From: Phallus indusiatus
Lineage: Eukaryota > Basidiomycota > Agaricomycetes > Phallales > Phallaceae
NCBI GenBank assembly: GCA_027605045.1
Contig: JAQFWX010000098.1
Coordinates: forward strand, 1 to 64,000
DNA length: 64,000 nt
Reading direction: 5' to 3'
Positions 1 through 10,951 of the stretch are shown one piece after another. The translations under genes were made by a program, and so were the position numbers. Under the pieces are notes generated by a model, which was not told the DNA's origin, ran no database searches, and worked only from the letters and a program-made list of their open reading frames with translations. Position 1 is the first letter of the stretch, and each line of letters starts with the position of its first letter.

Positions 1-2
1 GA

Positions 3-484
3 AGGCGCCAGCTGAACCTGACACGAGTTCTGAGTTCGGACACAGAATCCAGCGCGTCCTCTTCATCTAATGTGTCCAAGGCTGCCCCTGCACCTGTTCC
101 AGTGAATCACCCACCAGAAGCGGGTTCCATCGCGCTCCCCGAGTCCTGTTGACGTGAGCATTCCACCGATGTTTCCTCCCGCAACTGCAGATGGACCAAG
201 CGAGAAGGAGAAAGCTCTAAAAGAAAAGTTTCGAAAGTTCTGGATGTCTTCTGTCGCGGATGCCTTCAAAGATGAGCTTGAAGAGATCAGAAAGGTGTTC
301 AATTTGTATAATTGCTCGCGTTATTTTCATGCTCATAGTGCTCTAGGAACCTAATTTAACGACATCTAGGTTGTCGCTGCTCATTGATGCGTTGGCTTCG
401 GGTGCCGATGTGTATGCTTCTAACGATGATCCTTCCGTCAATGAAATGGAGATGGTTTTGGAAGATTCAGAATTCAAGGAGTAA
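3..484 (+). CDS. RSA3: Ribosome assembly protein 3 (Rsa3-like), 5' end outside window
   Basis: C-terminal part of a protein of the Rsa3 family, a nucleolar factor in early 60S ribosomal subunit assembly. The conserved block starts KFRKFWMSSVADAF and runs DELEEIRK, then after an intron EPNLTTSRLSLLIDAL, ending at the stop at 482-484. The last intron is 295-346 (GT-AG, 52 bp) and restores the family reading exactly. An upstream intron at about 72-117 is inferred because it joins a Ser-rich reading frame (from base 3) in phase to the conserved frame; it is less certain. The start codon and N-terminus lie before base 1. Family assignment rests on the C-terminal motif only. Confidence 0.75.
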
Positions 485-519
485 TGATAGCTACTTCCGT
501 AGATTCTACGCCTCAACAA

Positions 520-1680
520 ACGGAGCTTGGGTCGACTACAAGTGCAACTCTCTGACGATATTACCCTTCCGCTCTTAATCACTGTCCGTTCAATACCAGG
601 GTTCAAAACTACGGACTGAATTGACTTGCGTCCGTGTACAATTACCAAATCTGCCGGATCTCCTTCCTTTATAACCAAAGACTGGAGTGTTTTACACCCA
701 CCGCCTTTTTGAGGTATTCGATACCGATTCCTGAAACCGAATAAAAAATTCTGTCTTGACCCGGATAAATATACTTCACATATAATATATTGCAACTTTC
801 CACCAATCCCGTTTGGAATATGGCTACTCCAAACGTGCATAACGATACTGGATCCGCTGAACCCTGCGGAGTGAATGCGTTTCCTATATTGTTTATCGAC
901 ATTCCTACATCTAAGCCGTGTTTCGCAGTCATATCTGGCACGTGTAACGTCCCTCTTGGCCCAGGTCGCGTCACGGCCTAACATGTATATGTCGGTCTGT
1001 GGTAAACCTATGAAAGTTATAGGTAGGTCGCCTATCGCTTCTCTCAGCTTGGCAAATTCTTCTGGAGTAAACAAACACAATCGAGGGGCATGTCCAATTG
1101 CAATACGTTTGTCCTGCATCCGTTCAACCCAATTCAACCTTCTGGCAACATCGATAACGTGGTAAATCATAGGCGACACACTTGGATCTAGATTGTAATC
1201 TAGATGAAAATCGATATGGAGGCGGTTTTCCATTGCAAGTTCAAAGACGTAATTAATGTTCCTCAGGGCCTGGTCAAGCGAGGGTTCAACATATGGTGCA
1301 GAACCAATGGCCGAAATTTTCTTTTACCGGCTTCCCGAAGTAGAGCATAGTTATCCGAAGGTGCAATTTCCGAGGCCGACGTGAAAAGCGGGTCTTGGGC
1401 AAATACTATAACCAGCGATTCATTCATTTGTCCAGATGTAAGGGGAAAGACTGACCTGCCAGTTCTATGTCGCATATTTCCTTGAGTTCTTCTTTGAGTT
1501 GTAGTCCAACGTCAAGACATGCGAACTGGACAATTCTGTCCACCTCGACATGAGCACGCATTGCTGTCACACCATATTTAACGCTCTCCAAAATAAGATC
1601 TTTTCCGCGAGCAATGAGACTCTCGTACGTATTCCCTGCACCAAGCAGGGTTCTGCAGTACCATCCGGAAGCTAAAATCT
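520..1680 (-). pseudogene. Decayed cytosine-deaminase-like metallo-dependent hydrolase
   Basis: Remnant of a fungal amidohydrolase of the cytosine deaminase-like group. Readable blocks in order on the minus strand are VTAMRAHVEVD and an AVFAQDPLF block (across an intron near 1470-1420), AIGSAPYVEPSLDQAL, HIDFHLDYNLDPS (metal-ligand region), AIGHAPRL, GLPQTDIYMLGR, RGTLHVPDMTAKHGLDV, NAFTPQGSADP and GDPADLVIVHG. These blocks lie in different frames. Frame changes are needed near 1300 (after LLREAGKRKF), near 960 (extra G in a TGGG run) and again between 720 and 670. The N-terminal HxHLDK metal motif expected in the family is not found upstream of 1680. It converges on RSA3. The pattern fits a pseudogene; some shifts could be assembly errors, but the missing N-terminus argues for decay. 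Confidence 0.7.
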
Positions 1681-1689
1681 GGAGATGAA

Positions 1690-2785
1690 ACTGAGTTTAA
1701 AATTCCTCAAATATGGTTAAGACATGGAGATAATTCAATACAAGACAATACTGTAAGGTTTCGGAACACCTAATATCATTATGTACCATGTCCAACTTTG
1801 CTAAGTTTCTCTGGGTGTCATACAACGGTGCAGGGAAATGGCCGCTCCATGCGGCGCTAGTAGGAAGCTTTTGCTTCCGACGTCACTTGCAAGGCTTCTT
1901 GAAAGGTGCTGTACTGGCTCGTGAGTATGGCTCGCTTGGTTCTTAACGTTTCTTACCCAGAAACGAGTTGTCTGCATTCATTCAATATATTGCACTTGTC
2001 CAAATGAACATGAGAATGACATAGCCTGGACAGATCTTGATCTAACGATCCCTTATTACTTGCGACAATTTGACTTACGAAGGTAAAAGCAGTCCTCCGT
2101 TTCCATCTATATGCTTTACATGTGGGCTATGAACTAAGTTGGAGGATTGGACGTGGACTTGATCGATTATACCCTCTTTGCAAATTACGTCGTAAAGCTG
2201 CGTACTATTATTCCCCGTTGGGAGGAGCACGTTGCGAATGGCTAGTGTCATCGAAAAACTTCATGAGCGTCTATCTCAAGTAGAATCTGTTGCACGAGGC
2301 TTCTGGATGTGTGTGAGCGGGTTTATTTTCAATATACCATATGTATGCACTCTTTTTTTTCGTTTCGATGCTAGGTCATAGACGTCGCGACTTCGCGATG
2401 AGATCAGATCAATTCCAAATGATACGCATAGTATCGGAAGAAATGGGGTTATAGAAGGGTTGTCAACGTGTTCTCCGGCAAACTAATTGGTAGTTTCTTG
2501 CATACAGAGCACGATCATTTGGTAGACGATACAAACGGTATGTCTTACAAATGCTACACAACAGATCGAGGATAGCCTCGAGACTATTCTAAAAAAATTG
2601 AGGGGAGAGCGGTTGAACGGCTCTCGATGAACGTAACTAACGACATATAGTCATAGTTATTTCATCTGGTCTGACATAGTACACAGTATACGGTCTGCGG
2701 TTGAAGGCAGACGAACGCTATACCGACACAAAAGCTGGCAGACTGAGAAAAGAGAGAATCGGATGCAATTTTATGCTTTTATGCT
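1690..2785. other. Stretch without a confident gene
   Basis: No conserved protein was recognised here. On the plus strand an ATG at 1789 opens about 46 codons with a hydrophobic N-terminus (MSNFAKFLWVSYNGAG). Two plausible short introns would keep it open to about 2280. Nothing in the product matches a family I know, so it is not called. The rest is AT-rich and holds no repeats or RNA genes that I can see. Confidence 0.4.
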
Positions 2786-2790
2786 TGCCT

Positions 2791-4352
2791 TTAGACTATG
2801 TCCCAAAGGTCTTCTAATGCACAACAAAACTAACGTTCACCTAGATTAGCTTCGCACAGAAGTAGCTTAAAGATGACTCAATTACCTTTCCACAAGCAAC
2901 CTAAGAACAAAGGAATTAAGGACTATCATTATTATATGAGAATCTAACGAGAGAACACGTACCGATGCACTCAGGGCGTAATTGCTGATAGAAATTTTTT
3001 CGTCTACAATACCATCGGCGAAGTCATCCCGCCTGAAATTATGCGTGATCGATGAGGAAGTTATAAAACGTGTTTCCTTAGAAACTCACCCTCGTGCCAT
3101 TGCACCGACAAATACGGCAACGGAATGCGTCTGAGGTAGCGTGGGAAGATATTGAGATAAACGAACCGCTTGGGCATCTCCGGATAAAGCTTTATATAAA
3201 TGCTGATTAGATTTCGAAGATCTGGGGAATTAAAACTGGAACACACTGATTTTATAAGTATTGGGAGGAAGATGATCTGTGACCGGGTTCTAAAGTATGT
3301 GATCAGCTACAGTATATAAAGTAAATGGATGGCATATATAGTTCATGTACCTTGATCACTTTAAGAAGTTTTTCCGAACCACTAACACCACGAATGCTTA
3401 ATTTGTGCAAGAGTTGGACTGGCGGTAAAAAAAGGATGAGTTTCATTTTGCGTCCAGTGATCGGTTAGAATTTACTTACCCATCAGGCCACCAAAACGTT
3501 TGAAGGTTCTGGGAATGCGAACATGTGGATTTACTTCGATGAGAACACCACGTGCTGTGTGTATATAGATCTGTAGAAGGCCAGCTTTGTTCAATGGCGA
3601 ATCGAGAAGAGTCAACAAGCACTAAATTATTTCATAATAAATGAACGAATGAATGAGTGGAAAGATTTGTGCTGATAATTGGTGGAGCCAACCTGGTGTG
3701 TAATATCTGGACGAGCATCCGCGATATCTCGACCTGTTTTAGCCAATATACCCTGATGGTCGTCACAGTTTAGCAAAGCGTATTTCGCCTCGCCAGCCGA
3801 TTTTGAGCCAGGTCGGCCGCCAGATGTGCCAACACGATAGACCTCCAGACAGGCATTTTCAAGAACAACGATCAATCGGCGGGTGCCGGCACGCTGGACT
3901 GGTGTACGAGGGATGGTGGGTTGGATTGGTAGCATGGCGGGGTTGGCTGGACGGGGGTTAGGAAAAGCGGAGGCGGAGAGAATTTTTTTAGGGAGAGGAC
4001 GAGTTGGACGTTCTTGCTTGACGTCCATGTCGTCGCTGAGGGAGATGCCGCTCCATTCTTCGGAGTCTATGACGACGTTTCCATCGTTTTCTTTTTTCAA
4101 TTCAATAGCTGCGTCGTTGTTTTGTTGATCTTCGTCGTCGTCGTTGTTGTCATTGTCGTCGTAATTGTTGTCATCATTAGCGTTGTGCGTTGTGCGCGAG
4201 TGCCTAGGCGGAGAATGTTTATCACGTTCCATGCTATGAGGTCTTCGTTTCTGGGCTCTGAGTGTATGTTCTTCTGCGGCTGGATCTTCGACGAACGATG
4301 CTGAATGGCGTCTTCTCCGGCTTGACTGGGGTTGAGCAACAGCGAGAACCAT
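2791..4352 (-). CDS. EMG1: rRNA small-subunit pseudouridine N1-methyltransferase Nep1/Emg1
   Basis: SPOUT-class methyltransferase that methylates a pseudouridine of 18S rRNA and is needed for 40S assembly in the nucleolus. The N-terminus (about 150 residues) is basic, then Asp/Asn-rich, and longer than in yeast. The catalytic domain begins [18 protein letters not shown], continues [13 protein letters not shown] and [20 protein letters not shown], then [47 protein letters not shown] and ends [17 protein letters not shown]. Eight exons resolve cleanly: 4352-3693, 3621-3480, 3418-3351, 3289-3247, 3189-3090, 3032-2963, 2900-2886 and 2829-2791. They sum to 378 codons plus stop. Exon 7 is only 15 nt and encodes VACGK. 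Divergent from SCO1, with 420 bp between starts. Confidence 0.93.
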
Positions 4353-4563
4353 TATTGGAATGACAATAGATTATGGGAGATTATGGTGGTTTAAAAGAGA
4401 AAGATAGTGGAGGATTATAATGAGATTTTTGGGGAGTGTCACCGTTGCGGTAATCGGACAGCAGTGGTAATAAACGAAAAGGGAATGAGGAGGATTGAGA
4501 CGTAAAAGGGAACAGAAGGGCACCGATGCTTACCGGTGGCGAAAGTAATGCGAAGTATGGTAT

Positions 4564-4601
4564 ATAATATTATATTCTTATTAATAAGAATATAATATTA
4601 T
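4564..4601. repeat. 38-bp perfect AT-rich palindrome in the EMG1/SCO1 intergenic region
   Basis: A perfect inverted repeat without spacer, centred between 4582 and 4583 (TATTAATA core). All 19 base pairs match and the pairing stops at 4563/4602. It lies in the divergent promoter region between EMG1 and SCO1 and is almost only A and T. It could form a cruciform or act as a nucleosome-free element. Confidence 0.8.
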
Positions 4602-4772
4602 TACAGACCACACACGCACAAACAGCTGGTACGATTTTACAAATTACAATTTGCAAGTCGTGACCGAATTTTTTTGACTAATTCCGTGCTTAGGTAAACA
4701 ACTCTCCGCCAGTGCCGAAACTAGGCCAAGCCAAGCCTCACTGAGAGACACTCGCACCACTTTCTGTCACCA

Positions 4773-5909
4773 ATGCGCGGCCAGCCATTGTTCCTTTTAC
4801 GGACGCGAATAACACCGTCTCGTCCGACGACATGTCTTCGATTGCCACCTGTTCCGAAATCTCAATGGCGACATTATTCATCCCAATTTACAAGACAAGC
4901 CTCGCGCGACAGAGAGGCCGTTGGGGTACGCATCTGAACGAACTCGCACATGTCAACGCGGCGAATTCACAATTTTTATTTGCTCCTTGTAGGTTTTTAC
5001 TCCCAAGGCCGCTCTTCTTCTGGTCGTTACAGGCGCAGGACTGCTCTTTTATTTTGACCGGGAAAAGAAGAGGATAAACGAAGAGAAAGGTGATTTCTCT
5101 TTTCAAGCGCTTAAAAAAGAAAACAGTAACCAAAAAGAAAAGAAAAGGCTAAGGCAAATGCTACATACGGTCGACCCGATGTTGGTGGACCTTTTCAAAT
5201 GATAGATCATAACAACAAACCCTTCTCAGAAAAGGATCTACTCGGATCGTATTCTCTAGTTTATTTTGGGTTTACGAACTGTCCTGACATATGCCCGGAC
5301 GAATTAGATAAAATGAGCGCAGTGGTCTCAGCTATTGGTCAGCCAAATTATTATAACACCTGTATTCAACCGTCCTTATCAAAACGGTAGAAAAAACCCT
5401 TCCCGAGGGCTCTCCATTGCGTTATGTAAAACCTATATTCGTATCAGTGGATCCTGCTCGTGATTCCGTCGAGCAAGTTCGGCGGTATGTACAGGGTACG
5501 TATGTGTGTGTACACGTAGAAAGACTTGTCTTTTTCAATTTCAACTTCCCACAGACTTCCACCCCGGCTTGTAGGTTTGACAGGGACCTACGACGCAGTC
5601 AAAGCCATGTGTAAAGCGTATCGCGTCTACTTCTCCAGCCCCCCTCCCAAGGAAGGCGAAACGTCTTGTATGAGTTATACCATATACCCTGTCTGTCGAC
5701 CGTACTAAAATTGTGGTATAGTAGGACAAGATTACCTTGTAGACCATAGCATTTATTTTTACCTCATGGATCCTGAGGGACTTTTCGTGCAGGCGTTTGG
5801 AAAAAGTAGTACAGCGGAGGAAGTAACCGAACGCGTTTTGCAAGAAATCGAAAATTGGAATAAAGGACAGCGGGCTGAAGAGCGCTATGCTCATCAGATT
5901 CGCAAATGA
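4773..5909 (+). CDS. SCO1: Mitochondrial copper chaperone Sco1
   Basis: Inner-membrane thioredoxin-fold protein that delivers copper to the CuA site of cytochrome c oxidase subunit 2. The Arg-rich start MRGQPLFLLRTRITPSRP looks like a mitochondrial presequence. One membrane segment follows (AALLLVVTGAGLLFYF), then GGPFQMIDHNNKPFSEKDLL. The copper ligands are the Cys pair in FTNCPDICPDELDKM (about residues 129-133) and the His in DYLVDHSIYFYLMDP. Exons are 4773-4925, 4993-5089, 5143-5337, 5391-5495, 5555-5667 and 5722-5909. One defect is visible: in exon 5 the CACCCCGG run near 5570-5576 is one C short of the family reading (DFHPRLVGLTGT), so the literal sequence hits a stop after DFHPGL. The flanking coding is perfectly conserved, so an assembly deletion is the simplest explanation. 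About 283 residues if one C is restored. Confidence 0.9.
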
Positions 5910-6235
5910 TTTTTATTGAAAACGCGACGCTCACTTATAAACCACCACCACTCTGTGCACTAGCTTAGTACTCTGTATGATAAAAAAAAAGTTTCAAATT
6001 TGATTGAAATCTAGGTGCTGGCCAGCGGAGGCTTTTTAGTTTCTTTGTCAACAACCTCAGAATTTAAGATGAAATACACCCGAATTGGAGCTCAAATGCA
6101 TACTTATATTTTTAAATATCTTCCAGGTGTACGACTCGTTGCGGGGGAGTTGAATGGGATCTTACTAAGCGCGCGCCAAAGAGTGGCAAGGTTTGAATTT
6201 CCTTCATTGTACCTTAAAACCTTTTTCCTCTTTTC

Positions 6236-6843
6236 ATGGATGATTTCGAGACAAAATTGAAGAAGCGAACTCCGAAAAGTAAACACACAAAGTTTCCTGT
6301 GGTCGGTACAATCCCTCTCGTTATATATGCAGTTCCAAACATCATTTTCTCGGCAGGCTCGGATTAAGAAAATTATGCAGAAAGACGACGATGTGGGCAA
6401 AGTTGCTCAAGCTACTCCAATAGTGATCTGTGTGTGTTTACTGCAGATCAGTTATAGACAAGCGGTTCTCATATCTACTTAGCTAAAGCCCTCGAATTGT
6501 TCCTGAGCAATATGGTAAACGAAGCGTGTAAAGTAACAATGGCTAGGAATGCCAAACGCGTGGAGCCATATCATCTGTGAATGCCTTTCATTTCAATTTC
6601 AAACTACGGAAATTACAACTCAGTGTCCAACTGTATAGAAAACATGCTATTCTTCACACGCCCCTTCTCGACTTCTTGAAGGAGCTGGTGGAGGCTGTTC
6701 CCGATCCATCCAACGGTGGCACAATAGACGAGAGCGAAGTCGCTCCAAAGAAAAGAACGCGTGGTAAAGGCAAAGGCAGAGCAAAAGTGAGCGACGACGC
6801 AGCTAGGGAAGGCGAGGAAGAGAGTGAAGATGAAGATGAATAA
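6236..6843 (+). CDS. BUR6: NC2 alpha / DRAP1-type histone-fold transcription corepressor
   Basis: Histone-fold subunit that pairs with Dr1 (NC2 beta), binds TBP on promoters and blocks or redirects RNA polymerase II preinitiation. The family signature is ARIKKIMQKDDDVGKVAQ, then ATPIVISKALELFLSNM and CKVTMARNAKRVEPYHLKHA, ending in the LLDFLKELVEAVPDP helix (histone fold about residues 20-105). A Lys/Arg-rich segment and an acidic tail (EEESEDEDE) complete it. Four exons (6236-6298, 6357-6429, 6483-6576, 6639-6843) add to 144 codons with all phases consistent. The start was chosen because exon 1 joins KSKHTKFP directly to ARIKKIM as in homologues. It lies 327 bp after the SCO1 stop on the same strand. 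Confidence 0.9.
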
Positions 6844-6868
6844 TGTATTGCTCCTGTTGTATACTATT

Positions 6869-8392
6869 CTACTCTGGTGTTTGCGCACGCGGAACAGTCG
6901 AGGCCCTCGGTCGTATAATGGAAGGCGTGGCTACTTCGTTAGCAGGTACCTTGCGTGCTTGAGCGAAGAATAACTTTACGTCCCGAGAGGATATGTTCTT
7001 GATATAATATTGATTACCTACAGATTTGTACGATAAATTGCAATTGTATTTAAAAAAATTCAGTCAAAGAAGGAAACTTACCACGCGGAACCATGAAAGA
7101 ACCTCCTGTGGCGAGAACAAAACTGGTACGATGAACTTTACACTCAATAGCCCCTTCTACAACGTAAAAAATCTGTGCGAAATGATCAGAAATATTAGTC
7201 TCTTTTACCCTTGTTCATTAGCGTTATATATAATCACGTAGGTATTGTCCTTCGTAGGCTTGGTAGGCTTCTCAGCGCCTGGGGGAATCACTAGATGGCC
7301 TGCAGCAACGAAGTCGCCATCTCCGAAAATCTTGTGAAAAAAATAGTCGTATCCCTGGGCTGGTTTAGGACTGACCATCCGAGCGGGGTATGCGACACCT
7401 GTTTAAAGCAAAGCCGATTAGGACATAATACTTGTTATGAAAAAAAAGAAGCGTGGCCTACGTCGTTCAACTTCTTCTTTAGATGTCCAATCTACGATAA
7501 CACCAGTTGACGGCGTCGCGTCATCCCATCCCAATTCGGGGTTTTCGACTTCTATTATACGTATTTCTTCCCGTACTCGGACAGGAGGAGGAGACGAAGG
7601 TGTGCTCTTGCTGCGGGGTTTGCGCGTGCCCCGCTTGCGTTTCTTAGCCCCTAAAGGCTCTGCATCAGGTTTGGGTATCGTGATGATTTCCTTGATGACG
7701 GGAACAGCGGATCGCCCGTTTTCTCGCCGTCCCCAAACGACTCGCTCTTGACGCCAGTACTCCAACGGCGGGTAATGTCGACGCTTACTGCGGCGAAGAC
7801 TTGTAGCATCGTCGTCGTCTTCATTGATATAGTCTGTAATATGTCTGGCCTTCTTCGGTCGCTTCTGGCGCGCTGGTTCATGCGTCTCTTGAATTTCAGC
7901 AGCCTCCGGGACAGCAGCCTCTTCATCGTCTGGGATTTGCGGATCTGGATCTAGAAAGTCTTGTGGTTCATGGAAGTCTTGGTTATCATGGGAATCTTGA
8001 GACTCAGGAGGGTCTTCAGGTTCGTCGAGATCTTGAGGTTCAGGAAAGTCTTCAGGCTCATGGAAGCCTTGGGGTTGATAGAACTCCTCGCTGTCGTCTT
8101 CATCATTGTCGTCGTCTTCTGGGAACGATGTTCTTGTTCTTGCTTTAAAAGCTGGTCTTGGCCTATGTCCATTTGTGTATGCTTGTTGCATCATCTGATC
8201 GAAATGCTCGAAACCTCCGGAATCTCGAGACACTGTCTTGATATGCCGACCCGTCTTCCTGCAGCAAATATAAGGTTCAATATAGGTTGCATTGCAAGTT
8301 GATATATTACAGGCTTACTTCCCATGCTCCAAATCATCTCCACGGAAAGGAAGATGACCTCTCGGTGAGCCTCTCTTGACTGAGAACTTCAT
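6869..8392 (-). CDS. MIF2: Inner kinetochore protein CENP-C / Mif2
   Basis: Centromere protein that binds the CENP-A nucleosome and dimerises through a C-terminal cupin fold, linking centromeric chromatin to the outer kinetochore. The N-terminus has the fungal Mif2 block HLPFRGDDLEHGKKTGRHIK. The middle is acidic with short PE/PQD repeats (about residues 60-110). The CENP-C motif is RRSKRRHYPPLEYWRQERVV. The cupin domain runs from YPARMVSPKPAQGYDYFFHK through GHLVIPPGAEKPTKPTKDNT and FYVVEGAIECKVHRTSFVLA to GSFMVPRGNQYYIKNIS. Exons are 8392-8319, 8258-7462, 7398-7238, 7172-7082 and 7017-6869, giving 423 residues. It converges tail-to-tail on BUR6, with 25 bp between stops. Confidence 0.93.
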
Positions 8393-9600
8393 TGCTTCGA
8401 GGCAAAATGCGAGCGTCACGTGTAGTCACACACGTCGGTCCAATGATGACCAACAATGTCCGACACTGAACGCGTCCACCGCCGAGGTTGATTTACTGTA
8501 AGTAGTGTCAAGGATATCGCACGAAAAAAAATATGTAGCACGAGTACTATACACCAGGTTTACTCCATTTCAGCCACTCTCAAGCACCATACTTCCTACC
8601 TTGTCATTTCAATATACCACGGAGCGCGACAAGCACTAACATTGTCAACGCTGAGAAACGATAAGACACAAAGGCGGGGTTATATGGATTTTACCGACCA
8701 AAATTCATGCTACAGTCTCGCGGACCGACAAGCCTGATACCCATCGCGCTCAAGTTATTCTCTCCGCAATTCCAGATACTCCATAGTAACGGGCGTTGAC
8801 GAGGAAGTTGCGCTTATGGATAAACATTGAGATGTTATTATAACTGCTCAGCTGTTCCAGCTCGCCGATCTTTACTGTATACCGCTTTTATTCTTACATA
8901 GGGGCAATCTATGAATATCGACAAGATATCAGAGAATGGTCCACACGCACCCCTTCGCCTCGCAGTTGAGTCGAAGACATGACATGGATACGAGTACAAC
9001 CTTGGATTTACTCTCCAGATCATATCGTGATAATGTTTCACTGATCTGTCAAGATGGTATCTTTCCTCTAAAGGTCGATCCACAAGGTGAAAGCACGATT
9101 ACGCAGGTGAATGCGCATAGGCCACATCTTTATTATTGGGTGTCGTATCAGCTGAGAAGCCAAATATGTACTTTTGATAATAGACTAGCGGCTGAATCAT
9201 GATTCATTACAAAATCTATTCATTCCGATGTCCCTAGCACTGTTCTGCAAATGCAGCGGGCTCTTCTATCGAAAACAGGAAATTTGAACCAGGAATAAAA
9301 CGGAGCTTTCTCCGAGTCACCGGAACTGGAGGGCGTGTTGAACCAGGAATTTTGAAATATTTTGGGTTGGGTCTGGGCCCAAGTTTATAGGAATTCAATA
9401 TTCAAATAGCAAGTGTCAAGAATTAAGTAAATTACTTTGAGATTCTAGATAATAGCTGAGATGTTCTTGACTATGGTTGTGGAATATTACTGAGGCTAGC
9501 AGGTTATCAATATTGACTACATAGTTGTCGAATAACACATTATTACATATTGAATAGCTATGAACGCTCAGGGATTGTAAAGTGAATGAAAAAAAAACAC
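8393..9600. other. Gene-poor stretch upstream of MIF2
   Basis: No conserved coding sequence was seen on either strand. A plus-strand frame at 8936-9202 has low-complexity-free but unrecognisable content and no supporting splice signals. The first 100 bp probably hold the MIF2 promoter; the sequence CGTCACGTGTAGTCAC occurs near 8415. Confidence 0.5.
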
Positions 9601-9639
9601 TTAGAGACGAACTACTCGACGGTAAATCCTTGTAGTCGG

Positions 9640-9890
9640 TCCGCCAACATGAGCTCCGGTTGTTCTTGACCGCAGGGAGCCTCCTAAGCTCTCCCATAAT
9701 ATCGGAACCGGGAGGATAATCGTGCTCGAATATTGGTTCTCCCGCACCTCCCATGTTCGCAAAGACGCACCGTCGATAGTGCCAACGCAGAAGCTCATCG
9801 AACACATGGCGAGGATCATCAGGATCCCGGGCCCCGGCAAACAGGATCCCATCCAGCCTCCAAGTGTTATGTTGAAAAACAATAATTTTG
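9640..9890 (-). pseudogene. Fragment of a basidiomycete protein family (possible HNH-associated)
   Basis: A minus-strand reading holds a compact, protein-like block: TWRLDGILFAGARDPDDP, HVFDELLRWHYRRCVFANMG and GAGEPIFEHDYPPGSDIMGE. From memory this resembles the C-terminal part of a protein family that is abundant in Agaricomycetes and often annotated with an HNH-endonuclease domain; that link is inference. Neither a start nor a terminal exon resolves. A second open stretch at about 10267-10080 on the same strand could be an upstream exon. I treat it as a relic; it could also be an unresolved small gene. Confidence 0.4.
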
Positions 9891-9929
9891 TAATTGTCCT
9901 TTAAACAAATGAATATAATGCTCATGCAT

Positions 9930-10950
9930 CAACAAGAGGAAGAAAGCTTGCATCAGGATTGACCGACATTGTGTAATTGTCCTAACTTGAGTGCAAACTC
10001 GTTTGCATTAAGCTGTTCTGAGCCGAGTTAATTTTTGACTCCCCTGGAATAGTGTGCGTAATCCATTGTTCAAAGTTATTTCTCTCCCACACATTTTCCT
10101 AACCTAAAGGGAGAATGTGGGCGACCTGGAAGCCATACCATGCGTATCCTCATTGACAAGGCCTGCAAACACGCATCGACCGCCATCACGATTACAAACA
10201 GCATCTCTGAACTTAGAATCTCTTGCGCTGTTGCTGAAAGTGAGTGTTCTTTTAATCCAAGTTTCATTATTAATATTTATGCCCTCTAAATAAAGTCATT
10301 TATCAATGTGTCACCGGGGTATAAGTGGCTCACCGTCACAATAAATATCATACTCTCTGTTGAGACTCGGTCATTAAGTGGAGCTAAATGAAAGAGCGTG
10401 TCCTCAGTATGATGAAAGTACTGTTATGTATTCAGCCAACCTAATGAAAGAGCGTGCTATGAAAACATGAGAAAAGAATGAAGAGAATGATAATATCTGG
10501 TACTTACTCCTCGGTATGGTGGGGGTGCTGAGGAGAGGTTAATTCTGCTGAAAGACAGGTTTATATACGAAGTGGCGGAGAATATGGACATAACCGGATT
10601 ACTTAATAAGCATAAATCTCTCTACAGTCTCCAAGCTGCCATGGCTCGTCGGATCTAGTAACTATGTATGTGTTGACCTTGCCGCCTTTCCACACGGTAG
10701 GCGACTTTAGTGACAGTTAATATATCTCTAGCATATCTGGTCTTTCCCCGTAAGTACTTGATACTTAAGCTTAAAGCTTAAGTTGTCAAATTCCTCACCC
10801 AAGGTTTGTCTGGTCCGATAACAACTATTACATAGTAAACATCATACAAGTACGAACACGTTCGCTTTATGTCGCGATCGTGATGTATTTTATTGATTAT
10901 GAGTGTGTTATAAACATCTCCCTTGCTTGAACACATGTCCAATCGCCTCA
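9930..10950. other. Gene-poor stretch downstream of RPO41
   Basis: Apart from the possible exon noted at about 10080-10267, nothing is recognisable. The 12-mer AATGAAAGAGCG followed by TG occurs twice (near 10387 and 10443), and an AAGCTTAA-rich imperfect palindrome lies near 10765-10785. There is no RNA gene that I can see. Confidence 0.4.
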
Positions 10951-10951
10951 A

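Noticed and set aside
1789..2290. Possible spliced small gene starting MSNFAKFLWVSYNGAG.
   Set aside because: Two alternative splicings are equally possible and the product matches no family; support is too weak.
8936..9202. An 88-codon plus-strand frame upstream of MIF2.
   Set aside because: No homology-like pattern, no splice context and no neighbouring coding signal.
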